Below are positions 25,877-34,340 of a stretch of 64,000 bases of DNA, one piece after another. This DNA comes from Acidobacteriota bacterium (GTDB lineage: Bacteria > Acidobacteriota > Terriglobia > Terriglobales > Acidobacteriaceae): NCBI GenBank assembly GCA_013285705.1, contig JABDHA010000008.1, positions 1 to 64,000 of the forward strand, read 5' to 3'. The position numbers and the translations under genes are program-made. Position 1 is the stretch's first letter. The number at the start of each line of letters is the position of its first letter. The notes below the pieces were generated by a model. The model saw nothing but the letters and a program-made list of their open reading frames with translations, was not told the DNA's origin and did no database searches.

Positions 25877-28800
25877 TTACTTTGTTACTGTCTCATCCAA
25901 GTTGAGCATTTCGTTGGCGACCATCGTCCAGGCGGCCAGCTCAGGTTCCGGGATCGATGAATCGAATTTCGCCTCGCCTACGCCCAGCAATGCATGCGCC
26001 GCCTTCGGATCGGATGCGTAGTGCTTCTTCATCTGCTCGAGCGAGTTCTCAAGCACGGCTGCCATCTGCGGACGGGGCGCATGTGAGAGCAGTATCTCGC
26101 TCATCAGGTTAATGCGCTGTTGCGGCTGTTGTCCGCTTTCCAGAATCACCCGTTGCGCCAGTGCGCGCGCGGCCTCTACCCACTGCTCATCGTTCATCGT
26201 CACAAGCGCCTGCAGCGGTGTATCGGTCCTCTGCCTGCGGGTGCAAGCCATATCGCGCATGGGCGCATCGAAAGCGTCCATGTCCGGCATCATCGCCATC
26301 CGCTTCCAGTAGGTGTAAAGACTCCTGCGGTATAGTCCGTTGTCATGATTCTGCACGTAGTGCAGCGTATCGCTGCTCGAATAACTCACTTGCTCCCAGA
26401 CATTGGCAGGCTGATATGGCTTCACGCTGGGCCCGCCAATTGTATTCACTAGCAGACCGCTCGACTGAAGAGCAATGTCGCGCAGCATCTCGGCATCCAT
26501 GCGGAAGCGTGGCCCGTGTGACAGCAGCAGGTTCTTCGGGTCCCTGTCCAACTGCTCCGGCGTCGATCTGGCGCTCTGCCGGTAAGCTGCAGACATCACC
26601 ATCAGCTTATACATATGCTTCATGTCCCAGCCGCTCTCGCGAAACTCTACCGACAGCCAGTCCAGCAGGGCAGGATGAGATGGCCGTTGACCCATAATCC
26701 CGAAATCTTCAGTAGTCTCAACGATACCCGTGCCAAACAGCTCGTACCACATGCGGTTGACCGTCACCCGCGCCGTCAATGGATTTTCGGGACTGACCAC
26801 CCACTGCGCCAGGGCCATCCGGTTATGCTGTTCGTCTGTAGGCAGTAGCGGCAAGTAGTGCGGAGTGTTGGCTTCCACCCGTTCAGTTCGTGCCGAGTAA
26901 ACTCCACGTGTAAGCACGTTGGCATAGGCCACCGTGGGCTTCTCCCACGCCACGAGAGAGAGCGGGCCTCCAGCCGAGAGCTTCACCATTTGCTTATCCA
27001 TCTCAGTGATCTCGGCATTGATGACGCGATAGGAGGAGTCGACGCTGTTCAGGTAATACTGGCTGACGGTGTGCCACTGGTCACGATTCCACTCCTTCTC
27101 GGGATGCGAGATGATCTCGGCGACATTGTCCTCCATAGGTAGACGACTGACTTCCTCAGGGGAGACCGCCCGGCTGTAGAGACGCAGATCCTGGTAGCGG
27201 GTGTCGTGAACCCCGCCGGTTTCTGGATAACGCCAGCCCAGCTGCATTGGCGCCTGTGTTCGAATTGTCGACCAGTTGAGCCTGTCAGAGATAGTGTGTG
27301 TCACCACCGGCTTGCCGTCGATGTAGATCTTCACGCCTGCTGCTTTGCCTGAGCCATCATAGGTAAAGCTGACGTGCCGCCAGTCTCCGTCAGGCGGAAG
27401 CGGATCGATGGTTGCCACCTCGATGCCCACCATCGGAGGCTCTTTCTTCTTTGCCTCCTCTTCCTTCTTCTTTTCCTCAGCTCTCTTCTTCGCTTCTTCG
27501 GCGTTCTTTTTCGCCTCGTCCGCCTTCCTTTTTGCTTCGTCTTTCTTGTCCTCAGCCGACTTGTTCGGCGCCAGCTCCTTCGCCGTCAGGTCCACTGGCG
27601 TGGGATAGCGGAAGGTTTCTGCATTCGGCAAGCCTTTCTTTTTAGCAGCGTTCTTCGGATCCCGCTTTGGATCGGGTAGATCCTTGGGTGCCTGATTGAT
27701 GAGGTGGACAGTGAGGATGCCGTTCCTGATTGCCAAGTCCCAGCCGCGGTTGTGCTGGGTTGTATCCATCTTCGAGAACAGCGCTCCTTCAGCGTTGCCA
27801 AGAGTGTAGCCAGGACCATTGTCCAGCATGATCCAGCCGCCAAGCGAGAATGGCTGGTTCCAGTCGTAGTCTCCCGTCTGGCCCAGATCAATGCGCGTAC
27901 CCGTGTCCAGCCGGAAGTCCGGCCACAACCAGGTAGTTTCACCCCATTCCGGTTTGATCTTGCCAATAGGAAAACTCGCCGGGCTGGCCTGTGGCGCGCT
28001 GTTCTTCAGCACCTCACCTCCGCCTTCATCCAGCCGCAACCGCAACACCAGATTTTCGCTCGATACCGCCTGTGGCCGATTCTGGCCCGACTGCAGCCAT
28101 TGCTCCACTAGAGCGTGATCGTGGTTGCGTATGTCTTCAAGCTGGCTACGAAGCGCGGTCTGTTTCTGGATAATCTGGTTGAATGCGGCTTGATGCTCTG
28201 GCAGCGGCACACGCGCAACTGGGGTCCACACCGGGCGGTCCTTGTTATACGGCACTTCGTCGATATTGTTGAAGAAGGCGCTCAGCGAGTAGAAGTCTTT
28301 CTGCGTCGTCGGGTCGTACTTGTGATCGTGACAAACAGCGCAGCCTACCGTCAGACCCAGATACATCGCGCCGAACGCCTCCGTCCGGTCGCGCGCGATG
28401 TTTACCTTCAGTTCTTCCGGGATCGTGCCGCCTTCATTACTGCTCAGCCCCATGCGCACATACCCGCTGCCGATCAGCGGATCGATATTGTCCGCCTTCA
28501 TCATGTCGCCTGCTATTTGCTCCATGGCGAAGCGGTCGAAGGGCTTATTGCTGTTGAAGGACCGGATTACATAATCGCGCCATAGCCAGATGTCGCGGCT
28601 ATTATCGAAGTGCAGACCATAGGTGTCGGAATAGCGTGCGTAGTCCATCCAATAGCGTGCGCGCTGTTCCCCGTAGCTGGGACTGGCCAACAACCTGTCC
28701 ACCAAGTGCTCATAAGCATCGGGCGATGTATCGGACTGGAAAGCCTTTACCTCCTCCGGCTTAGGCAGCAGCCCGGTCAGATCGAGCGTCACTCTTCGGA

Positions 28801-29455
28801 TTAATGTTTCTTTGTCGGCCTCAGGCGAAGGATGCAGTACTTCTTTCTGCATCCGTGCCAGCAAGAAAGCATCGACGGGCGTCTTGATCCATGAGGCATC
28901 TTGAGAAGGCGTCGGCACAGCGGGCCGTACTGGTTTCTCAAAAGCCCAATGTGGACGATAGACGGCACCCTCCTTGATCCACTCACGCAAAACAGCGACC
29001 TCTTCCGGCTTCATAGGGCTGGCTTGCCCCTGCGCATTCTGCGGCATGAGGTAATGTGGGTCGTGCGATTCGATTCTCTTGATCAATTCGCTCGTTTCCG
29101 GGTGACCGGGAATAATGGCGTCCGGGTGACCGTCGCGCTTTCTGAGTGCATACTCAGCCAGATCTAACCGTAGGCCCCCTTTCCTCATTTGCGGGTCGGG
29201 CCCGTGGCAGCTGAAGCAGTGGCTGGCCAGCACAGGTTGCACGTCTTGGTTGAAATCAAGGTGATGGCCTGTGGTTGAACTCGCACCGGCCACCTTCGGC
29301 TGCATGTGGCAGCCCAGCAACGGCCCCAATAAGAGCCAGGCTGCCGCCATATGGATTGCCAGCCAGGAGTATTGCTGAAACCACGTCTTCGTCAAGCTTT
29401 CCATCGCGCTATCCGAGGGACAAAGACGAATTCGGTGATCTGAACCCCGCGACAT
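25877..29455 (-). CDS. Planctomycete-type PSD1/PSCyt1/PSCyt2 cytochrome protein with LamG domain
   Basis: A protein of about 1190 residues. Starts at ATG 29455 (with AGGTGA just upstream) or ATG 29404; the latter gives a standard lipoprotein leader ending GPLLGC. In order: PSCyt1 with haem motif CFSCHG and RKGGLRLDLAEYALRKRDG; DUF1549/PSCyt2 with RRVTLDLTGLLPKPEEVKAF, YWMDYARYSDTYGLHFD and a second C-x-x-C-H (CAVCHDHKYDP); a concanavalin/LamG domain (about 490-770); and DUF1553/PSD1 (RVTVNRMWYELFGTGIVETT, MSAAYRQSARS, DTPLQALVTMND). A lysine-alanine-glutamate-rich coiled coil of about 50 residues interrupts the LamG part. First gene of the operon; stop 7 bases before the DUF1501 frame. Confidence 0.9.
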   Translation of the reverse strand: MSRGSDHRIRLCPSDSAMESLTKTWFQQYSWLAIHMAAAWLLLGPLLGCHMQPKVAGASSTTGHHLDFNQDVQPVLASHCFSCHGPDPQMRKGGLRLDLAEYALRKRDGHPDAIIPGHPETSELIKRIESHDPHYLMPQNAQGQASPMKPEEVAVLREWIKEGAVYRPHWAFEKPVRPAVPTPSQDASWIKTPVDAFLLARMQKEVLHPSPEADKETLIRRVTLDLTGLLPKPEEVKAFQSDTSPDAYEHLVDRLLASPSYGEQRARYWMDYARYSDTYGLHFDNSRDIWLWRDYVIRSFNSNKPFDRFAMEQIAGDMMKADNIDPLIGSGYVRMGLSSNEGGTIPEELKVNIARDRTEAFGAMYLGLTVGCAVCHDHKYDPTTQKDFYSLSAFFNNIDEVPYNKDRPVWTPVARVPLPEHQAAFNQIIQKQTALRSQLEDIRNHDHALVEQWLQSGQNRPQAVSSENLVLRLRLDEGGGEVLKNSAPQASPASFPIGKIKPEWGETTWLWPDFRLDTGTRIDLGQTGDYDWNQPFSLGGWIMLDNGPGYTLGNAEGALFSKMDTTQHNRGWDLAIRNGILTVHLINQAPKDLPDPKRDPKNAAKKKGLPNAETFRYPTPVDLTAKELAPNKSAEDKKDEAKRKADEAKKNAEEAKKRAEEKKKEEEAKKKEPPMVGIEVATIDPLPPDGDWRHVSFTYDGSGKAAGVKIYIDGKPVVTHTISDRLNWSTIRTQAPMQLGWRYPETGGVHDTRYQDLRLYSRAVSPEEVSRLPMEDNVAEIISHPEKEWNRDQWHTVSQYYLNSVDSSYRVINAEITEMDKQMVKLSAGGPLSLVAWEKPTVAYANVLTRGVYSARTERVEANTPHYLPLLPTDEQHNRMALAQWVVSPENPLTARVTVNRMWYELFGTGIVETTEDFGIMGQRPSHPALLDWLSVEFRESGWDMKHMYKLMVMSAAYRQSARSTPEQLDRDPKNLLLSHGPRFRMDAEMLRDIALQSSGLLVNTIGGPSVKPYQPANVWEQVSYSSSDTLHYVQNHDNGLYRRSLYTYWKRMAMMPDMDAFDAPMRDMACTRRQRTDTPLQALVTMNDEQWVEAARALAQRVILESGQQPQQRINLMSEILLSHAPRPQMAAVLENSLEQMKKHYASDPKAAHALLGVGEAKFDSSIPEPELAAWTMVANEMLNLDETVTK

Positions 29456-29458
29456 CAC

Positions 29459-30006
29459 TCACCTGGATGGAATCGAGCAAATTGTAGAATTCTCCGGCAG
29501 CGTCGGTCAATTTACCATCTGCGTCAGTTCGCCACACCTATTCCCAACACTTCCGAGTTCCAGCGAACACAAAGATCTCTTATGTCTGGCTCGGCAGTCA
29601 AGAACCGAACATCCCGAATAGCTCGGTCATCTTCTAGTAGGTTGAGATGATCGACGTTTTTGTAATTTCATATTCGCCCCATTAGAAGCAGCCAGCGCCT
29701 CACCCTTCGAGCAATGGGCCTCCGACAATGGCTACAACGCAGCCGGGCCGTGGTTCCCTCTGACATTCGCTCCTATGCAGATAGGCAGACACAGGAAGCC
29801 TTTGATGTCTGGAAGCCAGCGCCCAAAACTTTGCCACGATGATCACGGAAAGCACGCTTGAGACGGAGGCGCTGAGGGACCGGATTCGGTTGTCGGCAAC
29901 GCTACCGTGACCAATTACTTCATAGTTGCACGGACAATTAGACAAAATATCACTTGCGAGAGTGAATGCGGCCTTTACCCAGCGCATGTATTTGCCGGTG
30001 TTCTGA
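29459..30006. other. Intergenic stretch upstream of the PSD1 operon
   Basis: About 550 bases with no recognisable gene. It must hold the promoter of the four-gene operon. Sequence toward 30006 is likely debris from the IS110 relic. Confidence 0.35.
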
Positions 30007-30189
30007 GTGCTGCAGTGCAGGGGCAAGCCAGGCCTCAATGCCTGGCTGGGTCAGCTCGCAGCACGTGCTCACACGAACATCGTGGCGATCGCCTTGGCCA
30101 ACAAGATGGCTCGCATTGCCTGGGCGGTGCTATCCAAAGGAGAAACTTATCGGCCTCAGTTGTTGGCGGCTGAAGCAGTTGTCGCCTGA
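30007..30189 (+). pseudogene. IS110-family transposase C-terminal relic
   Basis: A 60-residue frame whose second half (ARAHTNIVAIALANKMARIA, then WAVLSKGETYRP) is the characteristic last helix of IS110/IS1111 transposases. The DEDD RuvC-like domain is absent. Two GC-rich hairpins with related stems lie in and after it (30026-30047 and 30211-30231). Confidence 0.7.
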
Positions 30190-30210
30190 CACGAATGGTC
30201 TGCAATTGAT

Positions 30211-30231
30211 GCCTGGCGCGAAACGCCAGGC
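30211..30231. terminator. Hairpin after the IS110 relic
   Basis: GCCTGGCG (30211-30218) and CGCCAGGC (30224-30231) form an 8-bp perfect stem with a 5-base loop. A related stem, AGCCAGGC/GCCTGGCT, lies at 30026-30047. No T-run follows. It is possibly an IS end structure rather than a true terminator. Confidence 0.35.
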
Positions 30232-30651
30232 TTGGAAATCACCTCCGCGATTCCCACGATCGCAGACCTGCGACAACGGAATAATCGAACTGGAATTCAC
30301 ACAGCATCTGACCAGGTCTGCTGGCGAACAGAGAGATGACAAAATGGTCGAACCCGACGCTCTCGAAACCTGTAATACGGAAAAGCCCCCGGAGGCTGTG
30401 AAACTAGGTAGGACGAGAAGCGCAGCGCATTCCATCAAGGTCACGAGCTTCTGCTCACGTAAAGACCGGATACATTTGCGCCGGCCAAACCGTCATTCTC
30501 ATTTTTCGCTTGCAGTACGGCGGCGGGCCATACCTTCGTATTGCCGATAATTGGCTCAGAACCCAGAAATCAGGAAAATCTTGTGTTCGCACTGTTCGGT
30601 GAGTGAGTTGGCGATAGCGTGAATTGAAGCGAAATTTCCGGAACGTCGACC
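30232..30651. other. Intergenic stretch after the IS110 relic
   Basis: No gene recognised on either strand. It includes the region downstream of the ADOP permease stop (30652). No clear terminator was seen. Confidence 0.35.
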
Positions 30652-33303
30652 CTATTCCGTTCGCAATGCCTGCATCGGATCAAGACGCGAAGCGCGCCAG
30701 GCGGGAAAGATGCAGGCAATCAAAGCGATCAAAAGCAGGGTGAGAATCACAGCACCAATCACAGCCGGATCAGACGGCTCGGTTCCGTAGAGCATCGACC
30801 GGATAAGTTGCGTTGCGCCTGCGCTGGCCGTCAGGCCGAGAATCAGCCCGAGGAGCGCCGGCCGCAGCCCGTCGAACAAAATAAGACACAATATCTGCTC
30901 GCGTTGAGCACCCAGGGCGATGCGGATGCCGATTTCCGACACCCGCTGGGTAACTAGGTAGGAAAGCACTCCATACATGCCTACCGCGGCCAGGAAAAGC
31001 GACAAGGCGGCGAAGGCCATGATCAGATTTGCCGCAAACCCCTGACTGGCCGTGGTCTTGCCGAGAATCTGGTCCATGGTCAGCGCGTTGTAGACCGGTA
31101 GCTCTGGTTCGAGCGCCGAAATTTGTTGCTGGATCGGCGTTGACATAGCCAGCGGATCGACGGAGGTCCAGGCCACGATGGTAGCCTCGCTAGTGCGGTT
31201 GGGAATGCCGGAGAGGATAGGGAAGTACATGGTGGCCTCGACTGGCTTGGTGACGTCGTAGACCGTGTCGCCAACTTCACCGATGATCTCGTAGTTTTCT
31301 ACATCGGCATCCCAGCCGGAGCGTACATGCTTGCCAATGGGATCGTCGCCCGGGAAAAACTGATCGACGAATTGTTTGCTGACAATGACGTAATGAGCGT
31401 TGTCGAGGCGCTCGTGTTCCGTGAAGACCCGGCCGCGCAGCAGCGGAATCTGCATGACGCTGAAGTACTGCGGGTCGGCGGTCAGGGTCATGGCGTCGTA
31501 CTGAAGGCTATAACTGGGTGCGGGCCGTTCCAGGATAGTGAAAACTCTGTCGCCCTGGGGCCCTGATCCAGGCGCAGCGGAGGCGAGCGCCGCGCCGCGT
31601 ACGCCGGGCAGCCGGCGCACGCGCTCAAGGAGCGACTGATGGAAGAGCATCACCTTGTCGCGCGTATCGTATTGGATTTCCGGCAAACCAAATTTTATGG
31701 TCATCACATGATCGATACGGCATCCGAGGTCCGCCATGCGCAGGCGCATGAAGCTCTTGAAAAGTAGTCCGGCTGAGACCAACAGCATGACCGTGAGCGC
31801 GATTTCAACTGTAAGCATCGTCTTGCGCAGCCGCGCTCGCGAGGCGCTGCCGCTGAGGGATCCCGATGACCGCGAGGACTCCTGTAGCGCCGTGAGTAGT
31901 CCTTTGCCGGTGGATGAGATTGCCGGTACGAGGCCAGCCAGCAGCCCGGTGATTACTACCAGGCCTGCGGCAAAAGTGAAAACCCATCCATCGACATGCA
32001 CGGAGTCGGCCCGCGGCAGATTGCGCCAATTGGCAGCGAGCCAGTGCGTCGAAGCGAGCGAGAGGAGCAGGCCGAGCCCCCCGCCCGCCACGCAGATCAG
32101 CAGGCTTTCGGTCATCTGCTCGCGAATTAAAGTAAGCCGGCTTCCGCCCAAAGACCCACGGATGGCAACCTCCTTGCGATGCGCTGCAGCCCGCGCCACC
32201 AGCAGGTTCGAGAGATTGAGGCAGGCGATCAACAGCATACAGCCAACCGCGCACAGCAGTACCAGCAGCTGTGTTCGCACGCCCCTCACTAGGTCGTCGA
32301 TCATCGGCCGGGACCAGACTTCTTCAGCGACGGGCTTGGAAGCATTGGCGAGATGTATCCGGTACTGCACCGCGCTCACCTCGTGCGTCGCCGCTTCTAC
32401 GCTCACGTCCGGCTTAAGCCGCGCTACCACCTCGCTCTGGTGCCCGTCGTGTATGCCGTAGTCACTCTCGGAAAAAGTCTGCGCGTAGGGCATCCAGTAT
32501 TGGATCCGCGCGTCCGGATAGGTAAACCAGCTGGGTAATACACCAATGACAGTAGTCGGGATGGTGTCCAGATGAATCTGTTTACCGATGATGCCAGGAT
32601 CTCCAGCAAAGCGGCGCTGAAAGAGGCTCCAGGTAAGCAGGACTACAGGCTCGCCTTTCGGCTGATCTTCGGCCTCGGTGAAGAGGCGGCCAAAGGCGGG
32701 GGCTACGCCGAGGAGTGGAAAGAGATTCGCCGAGCCGCCCGCGCTTTGCGCGACTTCTGGCAATTCGGAATGCACGCCGGAAAAGATGCCTCCGTAGCCG
32801 CGCATCGCTGCCATGTCTTCAAAGCCGTGGGTCTGGCTGCGCCAGTCGCGATAGTCGCCTGGCGCAACCGCATTGAACCCGTCGCCGCCTTTGTTCTGGC
32901 GATAGTGCTCATAGAGCATTACCAGTTTGCCGGAATCGTGAAACGGCAGCGGCCGCAACAGCACTGCACGCACCATGGTGAAGAGCGCTGTAGTCGCGCC
33001 GATGCCCAGCGCCATCACCAGCACGGAGACGACAGCAAATTCGGGCGAGCGCAGTAGCGTGCGCGTGCCGTACTTCACGTCGCGCACGAGCTGCTCCAGC
33101 CAGACCCGGCTCCAGGCCGCGCGTGTCTGCTCGCGAATCAGCGTTGTGTTACCGAAGGCGCGCCGTGCTGCAGAACGAGCTTCTTCTGCAGACAGCCCAC
33201 GCTCCCGCTGCTCTTCCTCTTCCAATTCCAGATCGGAAAGAAGCTCCCGCTCAAGGTCAGCATCCCGTTTCGCGGTTCCTTTCCAGCTCTGCCACCATCG
33301 CAT
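30652..33303 (-). CDS. ADOP-type ABC transporter permease (MacB/FtsX, duplicated)
   Basis: An 883-residue acidobacterial duplicated orphan permease. ATG 33303 is preceded by GAGGAG and starts one base after the PadR stop. A TTG 15 bases upstream is less likely. Residues 1-70 form the charged prefix domain (DLERELLSDLELEEEEQRER). TM1 (VVSVLVMALGIGATTALFTM), a large MacB-type periplasmic domain, FtsX helices (LLVLLCAVGCMLLIACLNLS), a second unit with TM5-like LRKTMLTVEIALTVMLLVSA, a second periplasmic domain and the last FtsX block (LSYLVTQRVSEIGIRIALGA) follow. It has no ATPase partner beside it, as is usual for this family. The physiological substrate is unknown; a role in lipid or drug export is often assumed. 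Confidence 0.9.
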   Translation of the reverse strand: MRWWQSWKGTAKRDADLERELLSDLELEEEEQRERGLSAEEARSAARRAFGNTTLIREQTRAAWSRVWLEQLVRDVKYGTRTLLRSPEFAVVSVLVMALGIGATTALFTMVRAVLLRPLPFHDSGKLVMLYEHYRQNKGGDGFNAVAPGDYRDWRSQTHGFEDMAAMRGYGGIFSGVHSELPEVAQSAGGSANLFPLLGVAPAFGRLFTEAEDQPKGEPVVLLTWSLFQRRFAGDPGIIGKQIHLDTIPTTVIGVLPSWFTYPDARIQYWMPYAQTFSESDYGIHDGHQSEVVARLKPDVSVEAATHEVSAVQYRIHLANASKPVAEEVWSRPMIDDLVRGVRTQLLVLLCAVGCMLLIACLNLSNLLVARAAAHRKEVAIRGSLGGSRLTLIREQMTESLLICVAGGGLGLLLSLASTHWLAANWRNLPRADSVHVDGWVFTFAAGLVVITGLLAGLVPAISSTGKGLLTALQESSRSSGSLSGSASRARLRKTMLTVEIALTVMLLVSAGLLFKSFMRLRMADLGCRIDHVMTIKFGLPEIQYDTRDKVMLFHQSLLERVRRLPGVRGAALASAAPGSGPQGDRVFTILERPAPSYSLQYDAMTLTADPQYFSVMQIPLLRGRVFTEHERLDNAHYVIVSKQFVDQFFPGDDPIGKHVRSGWDADVENYEIIGEVGDTVYDVTKPVEATMYFPILSGIPNRTSEATIVAWTSVDPLAMSTPIQQQISALEPELPVYNALTMDQILGKTTASQGFAANLIMAFAALSLFLAAVGMYGVLSYLVTQRVSEIGIRIALGAQREQILCLILFDGLRPALLGLILGLTASAGATQLIRSMLYGTEPSDPAVIGAVILTLLLIALIACIFPAWRASRLDPMQALRTE

Positions 33304-33304
33304 T

Positions 33305-33664
33305 TCAGCTCTCCTCAACGGCAGGCCACATTACGCGGGCCACAGCTTCCGCCATCTGCTTCCATTGCGATTCTTCGACTACAAGCTGTTTTCTGCCGAT
33401 TTCCGTAAGCCGGTAATACTTGAACTCCCGGTTGCGATCCGGAGCCGTCTCCCATTTCGAGGTGACCCAGCCTCTCTCCTCTAAGCGATGCAATGCAGGA
33501 TAGAGAGAACCATGCTGCATCTGCAGGAAATCGTTCGTGGTCCGCTGAATATGTTTGCCAATCTGATGGCCATGTGCCGGCCCATAGAGAAGCGTTCGCA
33601 AGACAAGCATGTCTAGGGTTCCCTGTAGCAAATTCCCTCGCTGTTGTACCTGCTTTTTAGTCAT
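33305..33664 (-). CDS. PadR-family transcriptional regulator
   Basis: A 119-residue winged-helix regulator: GTLDMLVLRTLLYGPAHGHQ (recognition fold start), LQMQHGSLYPALHRLEERGW (the SLYPAL signature), then the wing (FKYYRLTEIGRKQL) and a short C-terminal dimerisation helix. PadR proteins repress, and often autoregulate, neighbouring transport genes. Here the stop codon is followed after one base by the ADOP permease ATG, so both are one transcript. An inverted-repeat operator overlaps the predicted promoter 36 bases upstream. Confidence 0.9.
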   Translation of the reverse strand: MTKKQVQQRGNLLQGTLDMLVLRTLLYGPAHGHQIGKHIQRTTNDFLQMQHGSLYPALHRLEERGWVTSKWETAPDRNREFKYYRLTEIGRKQLVVEESQWKQMAEAVARVMWPAVEES

Positions 33665-33693
33665 GGAAGACGTTCGACCCTCAATAGGAAGCG

Positions 33694-33722
33694 ATGGTAG
33701 ATATTCGACTATCGATTGTCAA
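33694..33722 (-). promoter_or_regulatory. Promoter with PadR-type operator in its spacer
   Basis: On the minus strand: TTGACA (33722-33717), a 17-base spacer and TACCAT (33699-33694), a sigma-70-like promoter with a perfect -35 and a 4/6 -10. The spacer contains GATAGTCGAATATC (33713-33700), a palindrome matching its own complement at 12 of 14 positions around a TCGA core. A repressor bound there would block polymerase directly. The site lies about 36 bases upstream of the PadR ATG. Confidence 0.6.
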
Positions 33723-33729
33723 GGGCACA

Positions 33730-34177
33730 AAATCGCCCATCCTCGACGCTAGCCAGCTCCGGACCGGGCCGGGGGTCGCGCAGGTTAGCCACTTTCGTCG
33801 ACGTTTTCTTCGAGTTCGGCTCGACGGACTTTACGGCTGCGCAAGCTGTCGATAGCCCGGCTGCGGGCCAAAGTGGCGAGCCAGGACAACACGGTGCCGC
33901 GCTGAGGATCATAACTCTCGGCGGTGCGCCAGATCTGCAGGTACACTTCCATGGTTATGTCTTCGGCGGATGACGGCTCACCTAGAATCCGCAGCACCAG
34001 GCCGTAGACGATTCGGTTCGTGCTGTCGTAGAGACAGGTTAGCGCGGGCTCATCTCCACCAGCGACCCGAGCGATCAAGGCTTCCGATGCGCGGTCATTA
34101 TCCGACCGTTGTGAAGAGCGTCCCGTGCGCGTAGATCGAGCACGAAAACTCCACTCATGACCTTCGCTGACATCCAC
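33730..34177 (-). pseudogene. Truncated ECF-type RNA polymerase sigma factor (region 2 only)
   Basis: From a GTG at 34177 (true start uncertain), region 2 is well kept: SEALIARVAGGDEPALTCLY, then GEPSSAEDITMEVYLQIW, then SYDPQRGTVLSWLATLARSR and AIDSLRSRKVR. The frame ends at 33785 after ENVDESG. The neighbouring frame continues with sigma linker-like sequence (LRDPRPGPELASVEDGRF) to about 33730. Region 4, needed for -35 binding, is absent, and the sequence runs straight into the PadR promoter. It cannot work as a normal sigma factor; it is probably a relic cut by arrival of the PadR-ADOP unit. Confidence 0.75.
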
Positions 34178-34340
34178 TCCGTGCCACCGCTACTTCTGTA
34201 GAGTGCATACGGGCAAACCAAACCGTCGAATTGTTCAGCGTCGCGAATATACCATCCGCCTCTTGGCGGAGATGCTGACTGGGGGAGCGCCTTACAGAGT
34301 GGAATTCTTTGTACCACAGCGACGTGAATGATTCATCTTC

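Noticed and set aside
27374-27679. Leucine/phenylalanine/serine-rich plus-strand frame that looks like a membrane protein
   Set aside because: Complement of the lysine-glutamate coiled coil of the PSD1 protein; hydrophobic appearance is an artefact of antisense reading.
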